A DNA stretch of 64,000 nucleotides from Akebia trifoliata (lineage: Eukaryota > Streptophyta > Magnoliopsida > Ranunculales > Lardizabalaceae). Within the stretch, counting starts at the first letter, position 1. Each line of letters starts with the position of its first letter. Made by a program: the position numbers and the translations under genes. The stretch is taken from contig CM030715.1 in NCBI GenBank assembly GCA_017979445.1, positions 9,478,187-9,542,186 of the forward strand. The letters run 5' to 3'. The notes under the pieces are model-generated. The model saw only the letters and a program-made list of their open reading frames with translations, did no database searches and was not told the DNA's origin. Shown here piece by piece: positions 34,233 to 46,144 of this stretch.

Positions 34233-34674
34233 TTCTTGGATTCAAAGAAGAACAAGGCATGTGCTTCTGAGGCATATTGACACTCTTACACATATAGACT
34301 CTTTTTTGAATTTTCACTTATTAGTTGAAGAAGAGTACTTGGTTGTGCCCATGTCTCTGCATTGATTGCATTAACTTAGCCAGTTAATTCGTAGATTTGA
34401 ATCTACTCACAAGCTCTATCCTCAGGACTACCCATCAGCGTGAACCATAAATCATATAAAGACTTAAACCAACCATCATTGGGTTACTAAACAGGAAAGT
34501 AAGACAATTTCATCCAAAATCTGAAATATGGACTATCTAGTAATGTTTTTTTTTTTTTTTTGCACATATGCATGTAAGTTTAACTTTCACATTACATTAA
34601 AATGCTACTTGAATATTTGAACATTTTACCTTATATGGATAAGATACCTTGGAAATATTGTATTGACTGTACAG

Positions 34675-34869
34675 TATGCGAAGTTTGTAAAGCCTACTTT
34701 TCATGATTTTGTTCTTCCATTAAAAAAATATGCGGATGTGATCATACCCTGGGGAGGTGATAATCATGTTGCAATTGATTTAATTGTGCAACATATCCAC
34801 ACAAAGCTTGTTCAGCATGACCTTTGCAAGATATATCCTAGTGTATATGCCATTCACTCAACATTCCAG
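34675..34869 (+). pseudogene. captured exon of a uridine kinase-like gene
   Basis: A 195-bp piece with no stop, bounded by GTACAG at its left and |GTACCT at its right, exactly 65 codons. It contains [40 protein letters not shown] and [20 protein letters not shown]. This matches the plant uridine kinase-like (UKL) proteins, which salvage uridine/uracil, at the end of the kinase domain just before the uracil phosphoribosyltransferase-like domain (family text: [29 protein letters not shown]). Only this exon is present; flanking exons were not found. Clean splice sites and an intact frame suggest recent capture. Confidence 0.85.
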
Positions 34870-35319
34870 GTACCTTCACTTATCCTCTTCTGAATTTCTG
34901 TTCTCCTATCATGTTTTACTTGTAGGGATTGTTTCAACGAAGGGACAAAAAGCTTTATGTTCTTTGCCAGTCCAACTACAAATGTGAATTGTTTCACATC
35001 CGTTACAGTCATGGCTGCCTCCATAGCAAAACACCATCCTTATCATCAATCTTAGCAAATCCTTCGATTGTTAATACATGAGAGCAGAGAAGATGGGTTA
35101 AAGATGGGGCACTTAAAATGTTTTTTCTTTCTTTCTGAGGGGGGGGGGGAATGGAGGGAGAACCAATGCATTAGGCAGTTAACTTAGTCATGTTAGTCGG
35201 GTTTTTTCGGGATTGTTGAATGGCAATTAAATACACTATCTGAGTTGATGCCTAGATTGGCCATGTGCATTATAGCATGGACACAAAACACACCCCTATT
35301 TTGAGTCTTCACCCATTAG

Positions 35320-36200
35320 AAGCTTGTTTTAAACCATAGAGCGATCTTTGTAATTGACATACATGTATAGGACGATTTTGATCAATAAACCCCTGTGGTT
35401 GTTCCATAAAAATTGTTTCACTCAAGTAATTATGTAAGAAAGCATCATGAATATCGAGTTGTCAGATTGACCACCCATTAGAAACAACAATGCTTATCAC
35501 TGAACGAATAGTGGTATGTTTGATAACCGGACTAAAAGTGTCCATGTAATCAATACCTGGTTGTTGAGCATCTCCCTTGGCCACAGGTTGAGCTTTGTGG
35601 CGTTTTATAATTGATCCATCTACCTGTTGTTTGACCTTATAGACCCATTTGCAGCCGATTACATTCATGTTAGGTTGGTGAGGTACAAATACCCAAGTGC
35701 CATTGCGAAGAAGAGCATTTATTTCATCATTCATTGCACTCCTTCAAATCTTATGTTTGTGTGCTTGAGAAAAGCAAGTAGACTCATTTTACATCAGACT
35801 CAAGACTAGCAAGAAGGGCAAGAGGGATAGGATGTTTCGAAGAAAGACAGGCCTTTGGTTTGAAAACTCCATGTTGCGCTCTTGTACGCATGATATGTTT
35901 TCGTTGTGGAAATGGCTGTATAGTGGTATGGGTAAGAAGGTTATTTGGTTGAGGAATTTGGATTGATAAAGGTAAGCTAGTAGTACCCACAGTGGGTGGA
36001 CTCAAGTCTGTTTGTGGCAAATAGGTATGAGGAGATTGAGTTGAGTCCATGAGGGAGTCATCATTTGTTGCATTAGAATTGGGTGTAAGTACTGAAGTGG
36101 AGCCAGTATTGAAGGAGACAGGAGACCTCACAATTGGTGGCAGTGTTGGTGTTAACAACTGTTGACTACAACCAATTGTTTGCTTTTCAACCAATTCGAA
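35320..36200 (-). pseudogene. copia RT fragment inside the CACTA element
   Basis: On the minus strand from 36194: a Ser/Thr/Pro-rich linker ending MRTRAQHGVFKPKACLSSKH, then after a break INALLRNGTWVFVPHQPN, GCKWVYKVKQQVDGSI, PGIDYMDTFSPVIKHTTIRS, an in-frame TGA where the family has Arg, and QLDIHDAFLHNYLSET. It stops near 35320 in the YGLKQ segment, before the catalytic YVDD. It belongs to a different copia family from the one at 3796-19276. No LTRs or TSD were seen, so it was probably carried as part of the captured DNA. Confidence 0.85.
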
Positions 36201-36479
36201 ATTGTCATAGGATCTAAGAATAGTTTTTGAAGTAAGAAAGATTACCTCTACTGGATTGTATATCTGTCTATTTCAGAATTATTTTTTGTGATTTTTAGTT
36301 TGAACTGAATGTGGGTGTTCATTTGAAATAGGAGTGGGAGATCATTAATGATTTTTAGTTAGATTTATGAAAGTTGAAGACGAAGGGCATTTGGGTCTTT
36401 TTATATTGTTAGTTGGGGTCTAGGTCTTCAATGTCAAAACATAGGGGTATTTTCAATATTCAGCAACATGCGAAGGGGG

Positions 36480-36662
36480 GCAGGTGTAAATTTTTTTTTT
36501 TTTTAAAATATACCCTATAGCGACGATCGGCGACCGTCGCTATATCCCTATTTTACCGTCGTTATATCCCTATTGAGAGTCGTTTTTAAAAAACCACTCC
36601 TTTTAAAATGACTCTTTTTGCGACTGTAGGGGCAGTCATTTTTGGCGCATTATGACGTAGTG
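36480..36662 (-). repeat. CACTA right terminal and subterminal region
   Basis: Contains a perfect 10-bp inverted repeat TATAGCGACG ... CGTCGCTATA (36516-36525 and 36535-36544, 9-base loop), then CGTCGTTATATCCC, GAGTCGTT, GCGACTGTAGGGGCAGTCATT and the terminus ATTATGACGTAGTG. Confidence 0.8.
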
Positions 36663-36665
36663 TAC
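36663..36665. repeat. CACTA target-site duplication TAC, right
   Basis: Matches 25969-25971. Confidence 0.85.
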
Positions 36666-36869
36666 TATTCCCACACCAAGTTTTGCATATAGTATATCAT
36701 TAGAATGTTTGTTAATTTTCTTTTTTCAAACGTATAAATTGGTGTGGCTGCAGAATCTTTTTCATTCTGGATTGTGTTCTTAGATTTTTGTAATAATTAG
36801 CAATAGTTAAAAACAAAGAAGAGAATTTCCTTTCTTTAAAAAAATCAATTTGTTAAAAAAAAACAGGAT
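36666..36869. other. short flank with a possible small MITE
   Basis: TATTCCCACACCAAG at 36665-36679 and TTGGTGTGGCTGCAGAAT at about 36740-36757 are inverted to each other (CCACACCAA) and resemble the TIR of the MITE at 49884-50014. If real, the CACTA element inserted at the edge of this MITE. No gene. Confidence 0.35.
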
Positions 36870-39060
36870 CATCAATCCTTATCTCCACAACTGTCATTCT
36901 ACGCTCAATTCAATATTCGTTGAAATCTCGATTTATTTTGGGTCACCCAAAAACAATCCTTGATTGGACCATAAATTATAAAATAAAAAAAAATAATCCT
37001 TCCATTTTTGGAAAAAAAAGGAATTTTTTGTGCTTGTTTCAATGTTGGATTTGATTGATTATTATATGATTGCTCATCTAATATGCCATGATCAGATTAA
37101 TACATATATTTGATGTACATGCCTTGATGTCGATCTTGATGTTGTGAATATATTTTGTTTCTTGATCAATAATTATTTGATGTCCATATATTGATGATTT
37201 GATTTGGCCTACGAGCCCATTTATTTGAAAAATGCCCGGAACACACCTCACCCTATTTTGCACACACCACTAACACATTTGTTTTGTTGCATTACACGTT
37301 TGCATGTCCTTTATAGCCAACGTGGCACTAGTGCATGGTTCAGTCTCCTTGTGAGACGCGACGTTATTCATAAAAATCGCTCGGAACACACCTCACCCTA
37401 TTTTGCACACACCACTAACACATTTGTTTTGTTGCATTACACGTTTGCATGTCCTTTATAGCCAACGTGGCACTAGTGCATGGTTCAGTCTCCTTGTGAG
37501 ACGCGACGTTATTCATAAAAATCACAACTCCAATCACGTACCTTTATGGTATATAAAAATAGGACATCAGTACCGTTTAATCAGGTGAATCTGAAAGGTA
37601 TATCGATGCACCAATACTAGAGCGACCTGAGCCTTTGTCCTATTGTACGCCATAAAGTCACATGTCCTGATTGCCAACGTAGTACTAGTATGTGGTGGGT
37701 CCCCTTGTGGGATGCTAAACCATTTATGAAAGTTACAACTTAGACACGTATCTATACGGTATATCAAAACTAATCTAAGTTGCACCAATTACACTTCTTG
37801 GTCAAAATCAGTGCCTAAGTGAGACCCTACCCCCGTTGTAACTTGTGTACTAGGGGGATAGACGACGTCTATTCTAAATGAAAGGTGAATTAAGAGTGTC
37901 TTTACTCAGGATCGTGCGCTACCTCTCAACTAGAGATTAAACTGGCTGCTTTTCACTTCAAAGATTTGGGTTGGAGTCTTAGATCATCACCTATACGGTA
38001 TATCAAATCAAGTCACCACGTACCATCTAATTGAGTACGCTCAAGAGGTTGTGACCAGATAAATTACATTGCATGTAGTGAACCTAGAGTCTATAAACCT
38101 CTCTATATGTCACGACTCCAACTTATCGTAAGTGTTCCTGGGTTACTTTTTTTTTAAAGGGACTTTTCAAATGTTGAGATCAGGAAGTTACAGTTTTATC
38201 GTCAAGATAACCAAACTTTTGTTTAATCTGATTCAAGGCTATCATATCACTAGGTGCACCGATCCAATAAATAATCCATTTTAAATGTGACAATGATTCA
38301 TAATGACCCAGTCAATCCCGATCCAACAATCACGATAGGCCGGATCATTCAAATCAAAGTGGTATTCAATTTTTTTTTAATTCAGGACCCTACCCATTTC
38401 AAAAGAAGAAAAATATTTTCCAAATGAAAAGAAAAGGGAAAAATGATTTGCAAAAAAAAAAAAAATTTAATCAGATTTGTTAAAAGTTATTTTATAATGA
38501 AAATTTTATTTTTCAATGATTTTCAATAACTCAATAAAATTATTTTTTCTTTTAAAATAATCATTACATTAATGAATTGTTTAATGAATTGGTGCACAAA
38601 ATTCAATAAAATCTCAGGATTCATTAAAATATTATCAAGGGGGTAACACTAAAATTGATAATCCATCTTTGACGAGGTTATAAAGTTATTATTGCACTTA
38701 AACTCAATCGTTCACCATTTTGTTAGAGTCACTAGTATGGTCAATTAGAACAAACGTCAACACCAAGTGAATCGTCAGAAATGACCCCAAAATTTTTCAA
38801 AATTACACAGTTGTTTCCTGAAGATCACCGTGCGTCAATCCTGCCGGTTGTGAGCAATGTCCCAAGTCTTCAGTCCGTAATCGAGCCCGTTGTGGGTACT
38901 TGTCTTGAGTTTTCATGAATCATGTGGGTTAGCTTGAGTCCAATTTTTTTTATCAATCCATCAATGTCATGTTTTCTTTAAATCGAGTTTATTATTTCCT
39001 TATTGAGTCGAGTTAGTTTGTCGTGTCTATAGTCGTCCCATCTGCATTTGATTGGATAAA
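36870..39060 (+). other. leader of element B, second part
   Basis: Collinear with C 62700-64000 (for example TTTTCAAATGTTGAGATCAG at 38164 and 63787; AATCCATTTTAAA at 38275 and 63890) and partly with A 10600-11500. Noncoding. Contains a near-perfect 145-bp tandem duplication at 37237-37526. Confidence 0.8.
37237..37526 (+). repeat. 145-bp tandem duplication in the leader of B
   Basis: CGGAACACACCTCACCC begins at 37237 and again at 37382. The two 145-bp copies are identical through about base 142 as far as I can read. A and C have a single copy. Confidence 0.95.
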
Positions 39061-39079
39061 GAAAATTTTTGAATACTTG

Positions 39080-39490
39080 GAATGCATTAACGGATTAACT
39101 AATAATCTAACTTCAAGGATAGATTCTCCTAATAAGGAACTCCCTTTTGAACAAGAAGATAATGGTCGGGCTCAACCTTTAATCGAGAAAGCAAAGGTCA
39201 ATGACCTCGGAACATAAAATAATTCCTAAAGAAATTCAAATAGAAATCATCCTATCCCTAGAGGAATACAAAGGGATAATGAATTTACTCAGAAATTTCA
39301 AAAGACTTGTTTGCATGGTCCTATGAGGATATGTTAGGTGCAAGCTTGGGTGTATTCGATATGAAATAGATACTCGCTCAATGAAATAGAAATACCAATG
39401 AGATCAAAGAAAATATTATAAAACGTATTAATGATGTTCCCACTGCATCTAAAGTTGCAAAGTTCATCCAACTTGAGATAGTGGCCATGC
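39080..39490 (+). pseudogene. pol linker of element B ahead of a missing RT
   Basis: Reads across one frameshift as PNKELPFEQEDNGRAQPLIE, VNDLGT, EIQIEIILSLEEYKGIMNLL and DLFAWSYEDMLG. This is the segment between protease and RT in Tat-lineage pol (E-E...I-P---E...INLG ... I-I--LS--E----I-LL-----VFAWS-EDM-G). The following text (IKENIIKRINDVPTASKVAK) may be the first residues of RT or a deletion junction. The sequence is then cut by an inverted LTR fragment. gag and protease are absent from B. Confidence 0.7.
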
Positions 39491-39549
39491 CACATAAAAT
39501 GTGATAGATAGATAGAGAGATAGGATGGTTGATAATGAAAATGACAGAT

Positions 39550-40838
39550 GATTATCACTGGAGAGCACTACTAAACCTTATTTGTATTTTCGATTAAAAG
39601 TAATAATATACTATATACAAAATAAACTATTTTGTTTACTAGAAAAAGTTCGTAGAAAATCAATAAAGGATGACGCGTTACTATGTATCCGAAAGCAGCG
39701 AGTCAATCTAGGATAGCGCTAGATATCATATGCTCTTCAGTAGTATTGGATACCTTAAAGCATATTATAGTTTATAAGATCTAGAAATTTCTCCTACTTA
39801 TTCCTAGGAAACGTTCTATGTAAAGGTGGTCTTCTTATAGTGTAAAGGTAGGTGGGGTTCACATGCATTACCTCTTGATAGGCTTCAACGTAAAGGGTCT
39901 CTTGGGTTAATTAGTAATCACTGTTAATCTGTAGTCGTCAAACGGTCGACCTCACTGTTAGTTGAATTAAGTATTGGGTTCTTCGTCAACGACTAGTCTG
40001 AACCGGATAAATGGTCATCCAAGTGTGGTATGCTAGACCGATCACAAAATCAAATTATAACATTGGGATTCCATGTTAGAATGAAAGTATGGAATAACGA
40101 ATTGCCTTAGCAGATGTGGTTATATCGGTGTGTTCTTCTATTCTCTTATCGACTACACTATCGTGTTCTTATTATGTATATATTCCTTATTTTGTAATGT
40201 TAATAGATATTTTCATTTGAAAGATGCGTACGTTACTTTAAATGATAGAAATGATAAATTAAAAAAATTTATAACTGTTTATTGAGTATGCTTAGACATC
40301 TATCGTATGTTAAATTATAAAAAACTTACATTATTTAACTATTCTGGTGATTACTTGTGTATGTATGACTCGTTGTTAGAATGGCGTTCATCTTACTGAG
40401 TAATACCCCATTGTTACTCACCCTATCCTTCCCCTTACAGATTATTCAGCCATTGAGGAGCCATTCTTTGAGGAATCTTTTGAGGATGTCCTTAAGGAGG
40501 ATTAGATTGATGTCTTGCATCCACTGTGTCATTGAGGATTAGTAGAGGGTCTTAGCAGTTTTTGCTTGTAGATAAGGACCATGCTAGTTTAGAAAATTTT
40601 GTAATCTAATATATTATGAGATTGAGGATTTTGACGATATCAATATTTGATGATTGTTCCACTTACTCTAGACTCTTGTATTGATGTCAGTCAAAAGTTT
40701 TTCCACTACGTGTATTTTCTTTTCCATAAGTATTATTGCTTGTGAATGTTCTAGTAGGTTGTTTGATTGGTTACCTCACACCTCGAGATTCTGACTGATG
40801 AATCATAGGGATTCGTGTTGGGATTTCAGGGCATGACA
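39550..40838 (-). mobile_element. diverged inverted LTR fragment of the long-LTR group
   Basis: Ends ...GGATTTCAGGGCATGACA at 40838, i.e. TGTCATGCCC on the minus strand. Shares with 1-1959 the order of blocks: CAATGGTTACTC-type (here CCATTGTTACTCACCC near 40411), TAATCACTGTTAATCTGTAG near 39922, TGTAAAGGTGGTC near 39818. Strongly diverged. The left border is unclear and no TSD was found. Confidence 0.6.
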
Positions 40839-41430
40839 GGAACATACCATCAACTAAAGGAAATATTAAAATCAGAATGGAGAAAATACATATGGAAAGA
40901 TGATCTACCTAAATGAACGCATAAATATTACTCGAATTAAACACCTCCAAACATGGAGTTTGTTGGTAGGATATGATGTTGCAAGTTTCAAAATCCATCA
41001 TCATAAATGTTAGGGAAGGAAATGTCAAAATCGCTACTCTTTGGGCAAAGGTTATTTTGCTTGTGAAAATACTATATCTGAGATCAAATGGATTTGTGCC
41101 TGATTTGAGGAATCGAACCTTACTAAAAAAGGATTTCTCGAGCACACAGTCAAAAAGTCAAAATTCAAATTGTAAAGTGATATTTGCTCCTCTAAGAATG
41201 TGGAGTGCTAATTAGTTAGTTGTCGAGAAAAGTTCAAGTCCAACCAGAATGGGCCACTTATAATTAAAGGGATTTTGTAGGGCAAATCAATCAATTTTTT
41301 AGAATCTACCAACCTTGACCAAATCAAATGATGAATCTTTTATTGGGGCCTTCGATTGGTTGATTCATTTTTCCAATCTTAACCAATTTAAAATCTCATC
41401 CATTGCTAGCCTATTGCAGTCTACACATAG
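40839..41430 (+). pseudogene. integrase C-terminal scrap of element B
   Basis: 41213-41350 reads NGPLIIKGIL, GKSINFLESTNLDQIK with several stops, resembling the C-terminal end of Tat-lineage integrase (GPY-IK-ILSGG-L...D------PIN-D-LK-YY). The 40839-41200 portion has an 80-codon frame (40973) that I could not assign. This shows that the ancestor of B carried full pol. Confidence 0.5.
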
Positions 41431-42830
41431 TAAGTTAACATTTCCTTTCTTAAACCACACCAACCTAACCAAGGGAATGGTAGTTTAGGTATAACTATGT
41501 TTAGACCTAATCCCCCCCCCCCCCCAAAAAAAAAAAAGAGAAAAAATTAGGGTACGTAGGCAACTTGAGAAATTACTTTAGGCCCGATCTAAAAAAAATC
41601 CTCAAAAGAAAAAAAAATCAAAATTCTTCAAAGGATCATTAATTCTATGAAGAAGATGTCAAACTAAAGGCATTTTGAGAATTTGAATAATCGAGTTCAA
41701 ATTTTTTTTCCCCAAACAAGGGGCATTTTTGAAATTTAGATTCCTCTCTAAATCCATAGTCATTTCAAGAAAACATCTAGCTTATTAAAGAATACCAAAC
41801 TAGAGGGGTTTGGGAAATTTGAACATTTATCCCATTTTTTTCTAAATCCTATCCTAAACCTACCTACAAAGTCCTCTTGAGTATCAATTGACTTGGTCAA
41901 GGTAGAATGATTCTAAATATTGTAGAGCAACATCTCCAAAGCCCATTGTAGAAGAGAATAACATGTTAGATTGAAAACTTGGATGGACAATCTAAGTAAA
42001 AGTTAGGGCATAACAAAAAAAAGTTATGAAAGCTCTTTAGGTTAAAAATCGCAAAAAGTGGCCTAAGAAAAATGTAGGACATAAAAAAGGAAAATCAAGG
42101 CCCACTAAAATGAAAACCTAAAAGGGCGATCTAGGCAAAAGTTAGGAAAAAATCAAAAGAAAAATCTTACTAGATTGAAAATCTAAAAGGAATAGATTCT
42201 TCAAAGTTCATCTACTCAACAAAAAATTCAACTCGAGTGAGAGGCAATGTTGGTGTCCAAGCTGGCGAACACTCAGAAGTTATCGAAAACATCTCAGATC
42301 TTCAAAATTTGTTTATTTGACTCAATGATCCAAAAGCTAAATTAATTTCAATCTTCAAAAAGAAAAATCTGATTCTTTAATGTTTGTCAAATTTTGAGAC
42401 CATCTCGAATTTTAAAAAAGATAAATTGTTTCAATATTACACACCTAATATTCTTAAAAGTCTTGAAATTTTAGAAAGATATCATCATTTGATTCAATGT
42501 GCCGTTCGAGTCTGACACGTCTTGCCCATAGTCACCAAATTGGTAATCTAGTCTCCCCCTTAAACTAGGGGCATTTTTTTTCAAAAAAAATCCTAATTGC
42601 CAGAGATTTCTAGTCAATTATTATTTAACCAGAGTCATGTCATGACGAGTAATTGTGACTTGATGAGAATCGATCATCAAAATGATTCCAGATAAATCAT
42701 AATCGGGTTTATCAAAAGAAGCCCATCACCTTAAAACCAAGAAAATAGGCCTGACCAATTCAAATTTAGGTATATTAGTCCAACAATCTGTATTGATTGA
42801 ATTTTGCATTTAAAGAAATAATTAGATTCG
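41431..42830 (+). other. 3' noncoding region of element B
   Basis: Collinear with A 14100-15400: AAACCACACCAACCTAACCA, GGGTACGTAGGCAACTTGAG (41553), AAACTAGGGGCATTTTT (42568) and GTTAAAAATC...GGCCTAAG units (42030-42150). Contains a C14 run followed by A12 at 41512-41537. Confidence 0.75.
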
Positions 42831-43920
42831 GACCCAAAGACACCGAGGTTTACATATTTTCAAAGTCAAAAGAAATCAAGACTCCGACAGGTTTAAGCTT
42901 GAAGAAATTGAAGCTTTAACAAGTAAAAATTTGAAGAAACCAAGATTTCATCGAGATGAAACCCAAAGAAACAGAGGCTTCACCATTCAAAGTTAGAAAA
43001 AACATTGACTTTATCAAGTTGCAGCCCAACGATACTGAGGCTTCATTACTCAAAGTCCAAAGAAACTGAGACTTTATCAAGTTTAGAGTCCAACGAAAAC
43101 GAGACTTCATCAAGTTCATAGTCCAAAGAAATCTAAACTTCAACAAGCCCAACTCCAAAAATATAATGGCTTCACTATTTAAAGTTCAAAGAAATAGAGA
43201 CTTCATCAAGTTGTAGTCTAAAGATATTGAGACTTCATCAAGTTGCAGCCCAAAAATATCGAGGCCTCATCATTCAAAGTCCAAAAAAATAAAGACTTCA
43301 TCAAGTTGTAGTATAAAGAAATTGAGACTTCAATAGGTTCAAGCTCAAAGATATCGAAGCTTCACTATTTAAGGTCCAAAGAAACTGAGACTCCACCAAT
43401 TCAGAGTCCAAAGAAATCGTGACTTCATCAAGTTTAAGCTCGAAGAAATTGTAGTTTCAACAATCAGAGTCTAAAGAAACTGTGATTTCATCAAGTTTAA
43501 ACTCGAAGAAACTATAGCTTCAACAATCAAAATCTAAAGGGATCGTGAAATTCATCAAGTTTAAGCTCAAAAAAATTGTAGCTTCAACAATTAGAGTCCA
43601 AAAAATCACGAGTTCATCAAGTTTAAGCTCAAAGAAAATGTAGCTTCAACAGTCAAAGTCTAAAAAAATCGTGACTTTGTAAAACTTGACACAAGAAGAT
43701 ATCGAGGTCTCACCAATCGAAGTTCGAAGAAACTAAGACTTCATTAGATTTAAGCTCAAGAAATCGAAGCTCTAATAACTTAGAGTCCAAATAAATTGAG
43801 ACTCTTTTAAATTCAAGTTCGAAATCGTAGCTTCAGTAATTCAAAGTTCAAATACACCGCGACTATATCAAGATCAAGTCTAAAGAAATTGAGGCTCCAC
43901 TAATCAAGAGTTCAAAGATA
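42830..43920 (+). repeat. degenerate tandem repeats in the 3' region of element B
   Basis: Many imperfect units of AAAGAAAYCGAGACTTCATC and CAAGTTTAAGCTCGAAG, spaced irregularly (about 30-65 bp). Same position relative to the element end as the 77-bp array of A but a different sequence. Confidence 0.85.
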
Positions 43921-44250
43921 TATAAACTCCATCTATTCCAGTTCAAGAAGCCCACTTGCATCATCATATCATTGCATACATTCACTATACACATGCACAG
44001 TTTGTCAATTTTATCGATATTTATCCAAATTGACAACGAGAGCTTATGCTCAAGGATCTGACACTCTTTCAAATCGAGGAGAGTTTACACTCAATGAACC
44101 AATCAATGCTCAAAGTTTAGTACATTTTTATCATTTTTCTTTAGTGAGAGTACGATATAGGATCTGATAGCCTTTAATCCGAGGAGAGTACAAAATCTAG
44201 GATCCAGACATCCCAACTTGTTGAGATATCAAGCAACAAAAATATAATAT
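43921..44250 (+). other. end of element B
   Basis: Matches A 16260-16560 in GATCTGACACTCTTT, GGAGAGTTTACACTCAA and CTCAAGGATC words. The LTR that should follow is absent, so the element was truncated at about 44250. Confidence 0.6.
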
Positions 44251-46140
44251 ATTTCAATGATTTAAGTGGGAGAAATTAATTTATATAAATTTCAAATAGT
44301 TTTGGACTATCTTGAGTTGGTTGACTTGAATTTTATATTATAGAATCACAATTGGGGCAAACATTGTTATTGTTGGCATAAACATCACCACCCAAATAAA
44401 ACTAACAGGTTCAAGTCCACCCATTATCTCCAATACCAGTCTATTTTAGTAATTTTGTGTGGCATGACATGACATATGCCCACTTACATGAACATTGGTG
44501 TCCCTGTTTCAGATGAAGATCTCAGTAAGCTAAGGGAATCAAGATGAAGGTATGCTAAATTCTTAAGTGGCAGGGACTGGCATGTGGATGTCTATGAGAT
44601 CCTACATAATGGAAGTGATTTTTTTAATGAAAAATTATTAAATAAATGGTAACACTTCCTTGCATCTTAGGATGTGTGAGATGGTGTGTCACGTGTTGAT
44701 ACGTGCTCGACATGGCTAAGGTATTTATGTTATCATGGTTGTTATAGTCTCTCTTGCTTTTTTTTTTCTTTACACGTTAATTCTTCTTTTCTTCGAGTCG
44801 CAAGGTATTTATGTTAAATATCTGAGATTAAATTAACCTTCATATAATCTTGCTGTTTTTATATACATAGGTTATTTATTTTTAGAATCTCTCAATTGCA
44901 CACTGAAATCAGAGAAAGCTAACCTTGATTTGTTTGCATGGTTTGAAGTTCTTTCCAAGTTGAATATATATGTAATTGAGTATCATTGTTAGACTAATCA
45001 TAATCCTTTCTTATCCTCGATCTGTTATGATCTAGATATGGACCAACACACTGCAGAGAATGATTTGACTGCAAGTCCTACTGTTGGATTTCAAAGGCTA
45101 CTAATTATTTATGTAAGTATCATGTTTTTTGTTCTACCTCAGCTTTACACATTTAATGCTCTATATGGAATTTTTTTCTTATAAGTAGTGTTATATATGA
45201 CTCATAATGCACAACTTTCATTATACATTTGGTCATTGTGTCTTCCATGGACAATTAATTTTAATAAATCCATCATTTATGGGTTCTCATTCATTGTTGA
45301 TTTAATTATTATTATCATCAACTGATTTGCTTTGTATTACAACATGGTGTGATTCTAGAAACTCAAGGATGAGTCAAATGATTCGTAGAAAACCTCTTTC
45401 GCAAGATGCATACAAGGTTGTCATTAATGTCTTTGAAAAATGAGATATTAAACTACCTAAACTAATTGGATATAATTCGACTTTAAGCAAAGTTGGAACT
45501 TGGAATAGGATCATATGTTAGATAGCCTCAAACCTTTATTGTGTTCCTCGATTCGTTCATGATTTGTCATTTACTCATTTATCTGTTGACTAGATTATAT
45601 AATACATTACTTTTATAGTTTTTTTTTTTCTTATGATGGACGAAGTCATGGATATTGTGACAGAAGTCCATGAATATTTTTCATGATTATTGTTAAATAT
45701 TTTAGTTTATTTTGTATCAATACTTATATCAATATTTTAGTATTTTCTCTTGTCGATCTTTTACAGGATCATTTTTAAAACAAGAATGGCATGAAATTGT
45801 TTGCTTAATATATTTTAAAATAGGTTGGAAACCTTACCACAATAAATTTAGGAAGGCTTTTAGAACCACAATGAGGAATGGTTAACAAGTATTCCTTGTT
45901 AATTCCATATTTTGTCAATTACAAGACATATGTTGAGTGTCGGATCAATTTACCATTGAAAACTGATGAAGACTCTGATTAAGCTGCTCAACTGCACGTA
46001 CCTCGATGAAAATCTCTAATGTGTGTACTTGAAGTCCAAAAGGTAATTAGACCACCTAAGATCTTTTTCCAACATATAGATGAGTGATACGTCGACTCGT
46101 AGTGATTAAAGAAACTCGTTTTCGATCCGTTCTCTCATCA
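44251..46140. other. unassigned AT-rich stretch
   Basis: No gene recognised. A few exon-like pieces with splice-like edges (for example 45035-45114, ending TATTTATGTAAGT) have no recognisable protein. Confidence 0.4.
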
Positions 46141-46144
46141 GACT

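Larger units (their letters stand above)
25972..36662. mobile_element. CACTA (En/Spm-like) DNA transposon carrying gene fragments
   Basis: 10,691 bp. Left end CACTACATCATA, right end (inverted) CACTACGTCATAATGCG: TIRs matching at 11 of the first 12 bases, with TSD TAC on both sides. Both ends share the subterminal words AAAAATGACTGC, TGCGCYAAAAA and GCGACAG/CAGTCGC in opposite orientation, as CACTA subterminal repeats do. Inside are a CT-rich leader exon, LRR-kinase exons, a 3.4 kb solo LTR, an exon pair of unknown origin, a uridine-kinase-like exon and a copia fragment. I found no TNP2-type transposase or TNPA in any frame, so it is probably non-autonomous. It is nested inside foreign DNA that is itself inside element B. 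Confidence 0.85.
22428..44250 (+). mobile_element. Element B: decayed relative of A and C, interrupted, 3' LTR missing
   Basis: Starts with a full 5' LTR (22428-23954), degenerate PBS and a leader that matches C until about 24430. It is then interrupted until about 36870, where the C-like leader resumes (AATCTCGATTTATTTTGG block). After the leader come a pre-RT linker (39080-39350), an inverted LTR fragment (39550-40838), an integrase C-terminal scrap (41213-41350), and the A-like 3' noncoding region with repeats to about 44250. No 3' LTR follows. The extent is inferred from collinearity with A and C, not from a TSD. Confidence 0.65.

Noticed and set aside
25972..36662. Autonomous CACTA element with transposase
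   Set aside because: No TNP2-like or TNPA-like text found in any frame; the interior is occupied by gene fragments, a solo LTR and copia.
37204..37588. Two ORFs with the same repeated peptide
   Set aside because: Direct result of the 145-bp duplication in a noncoding leader.
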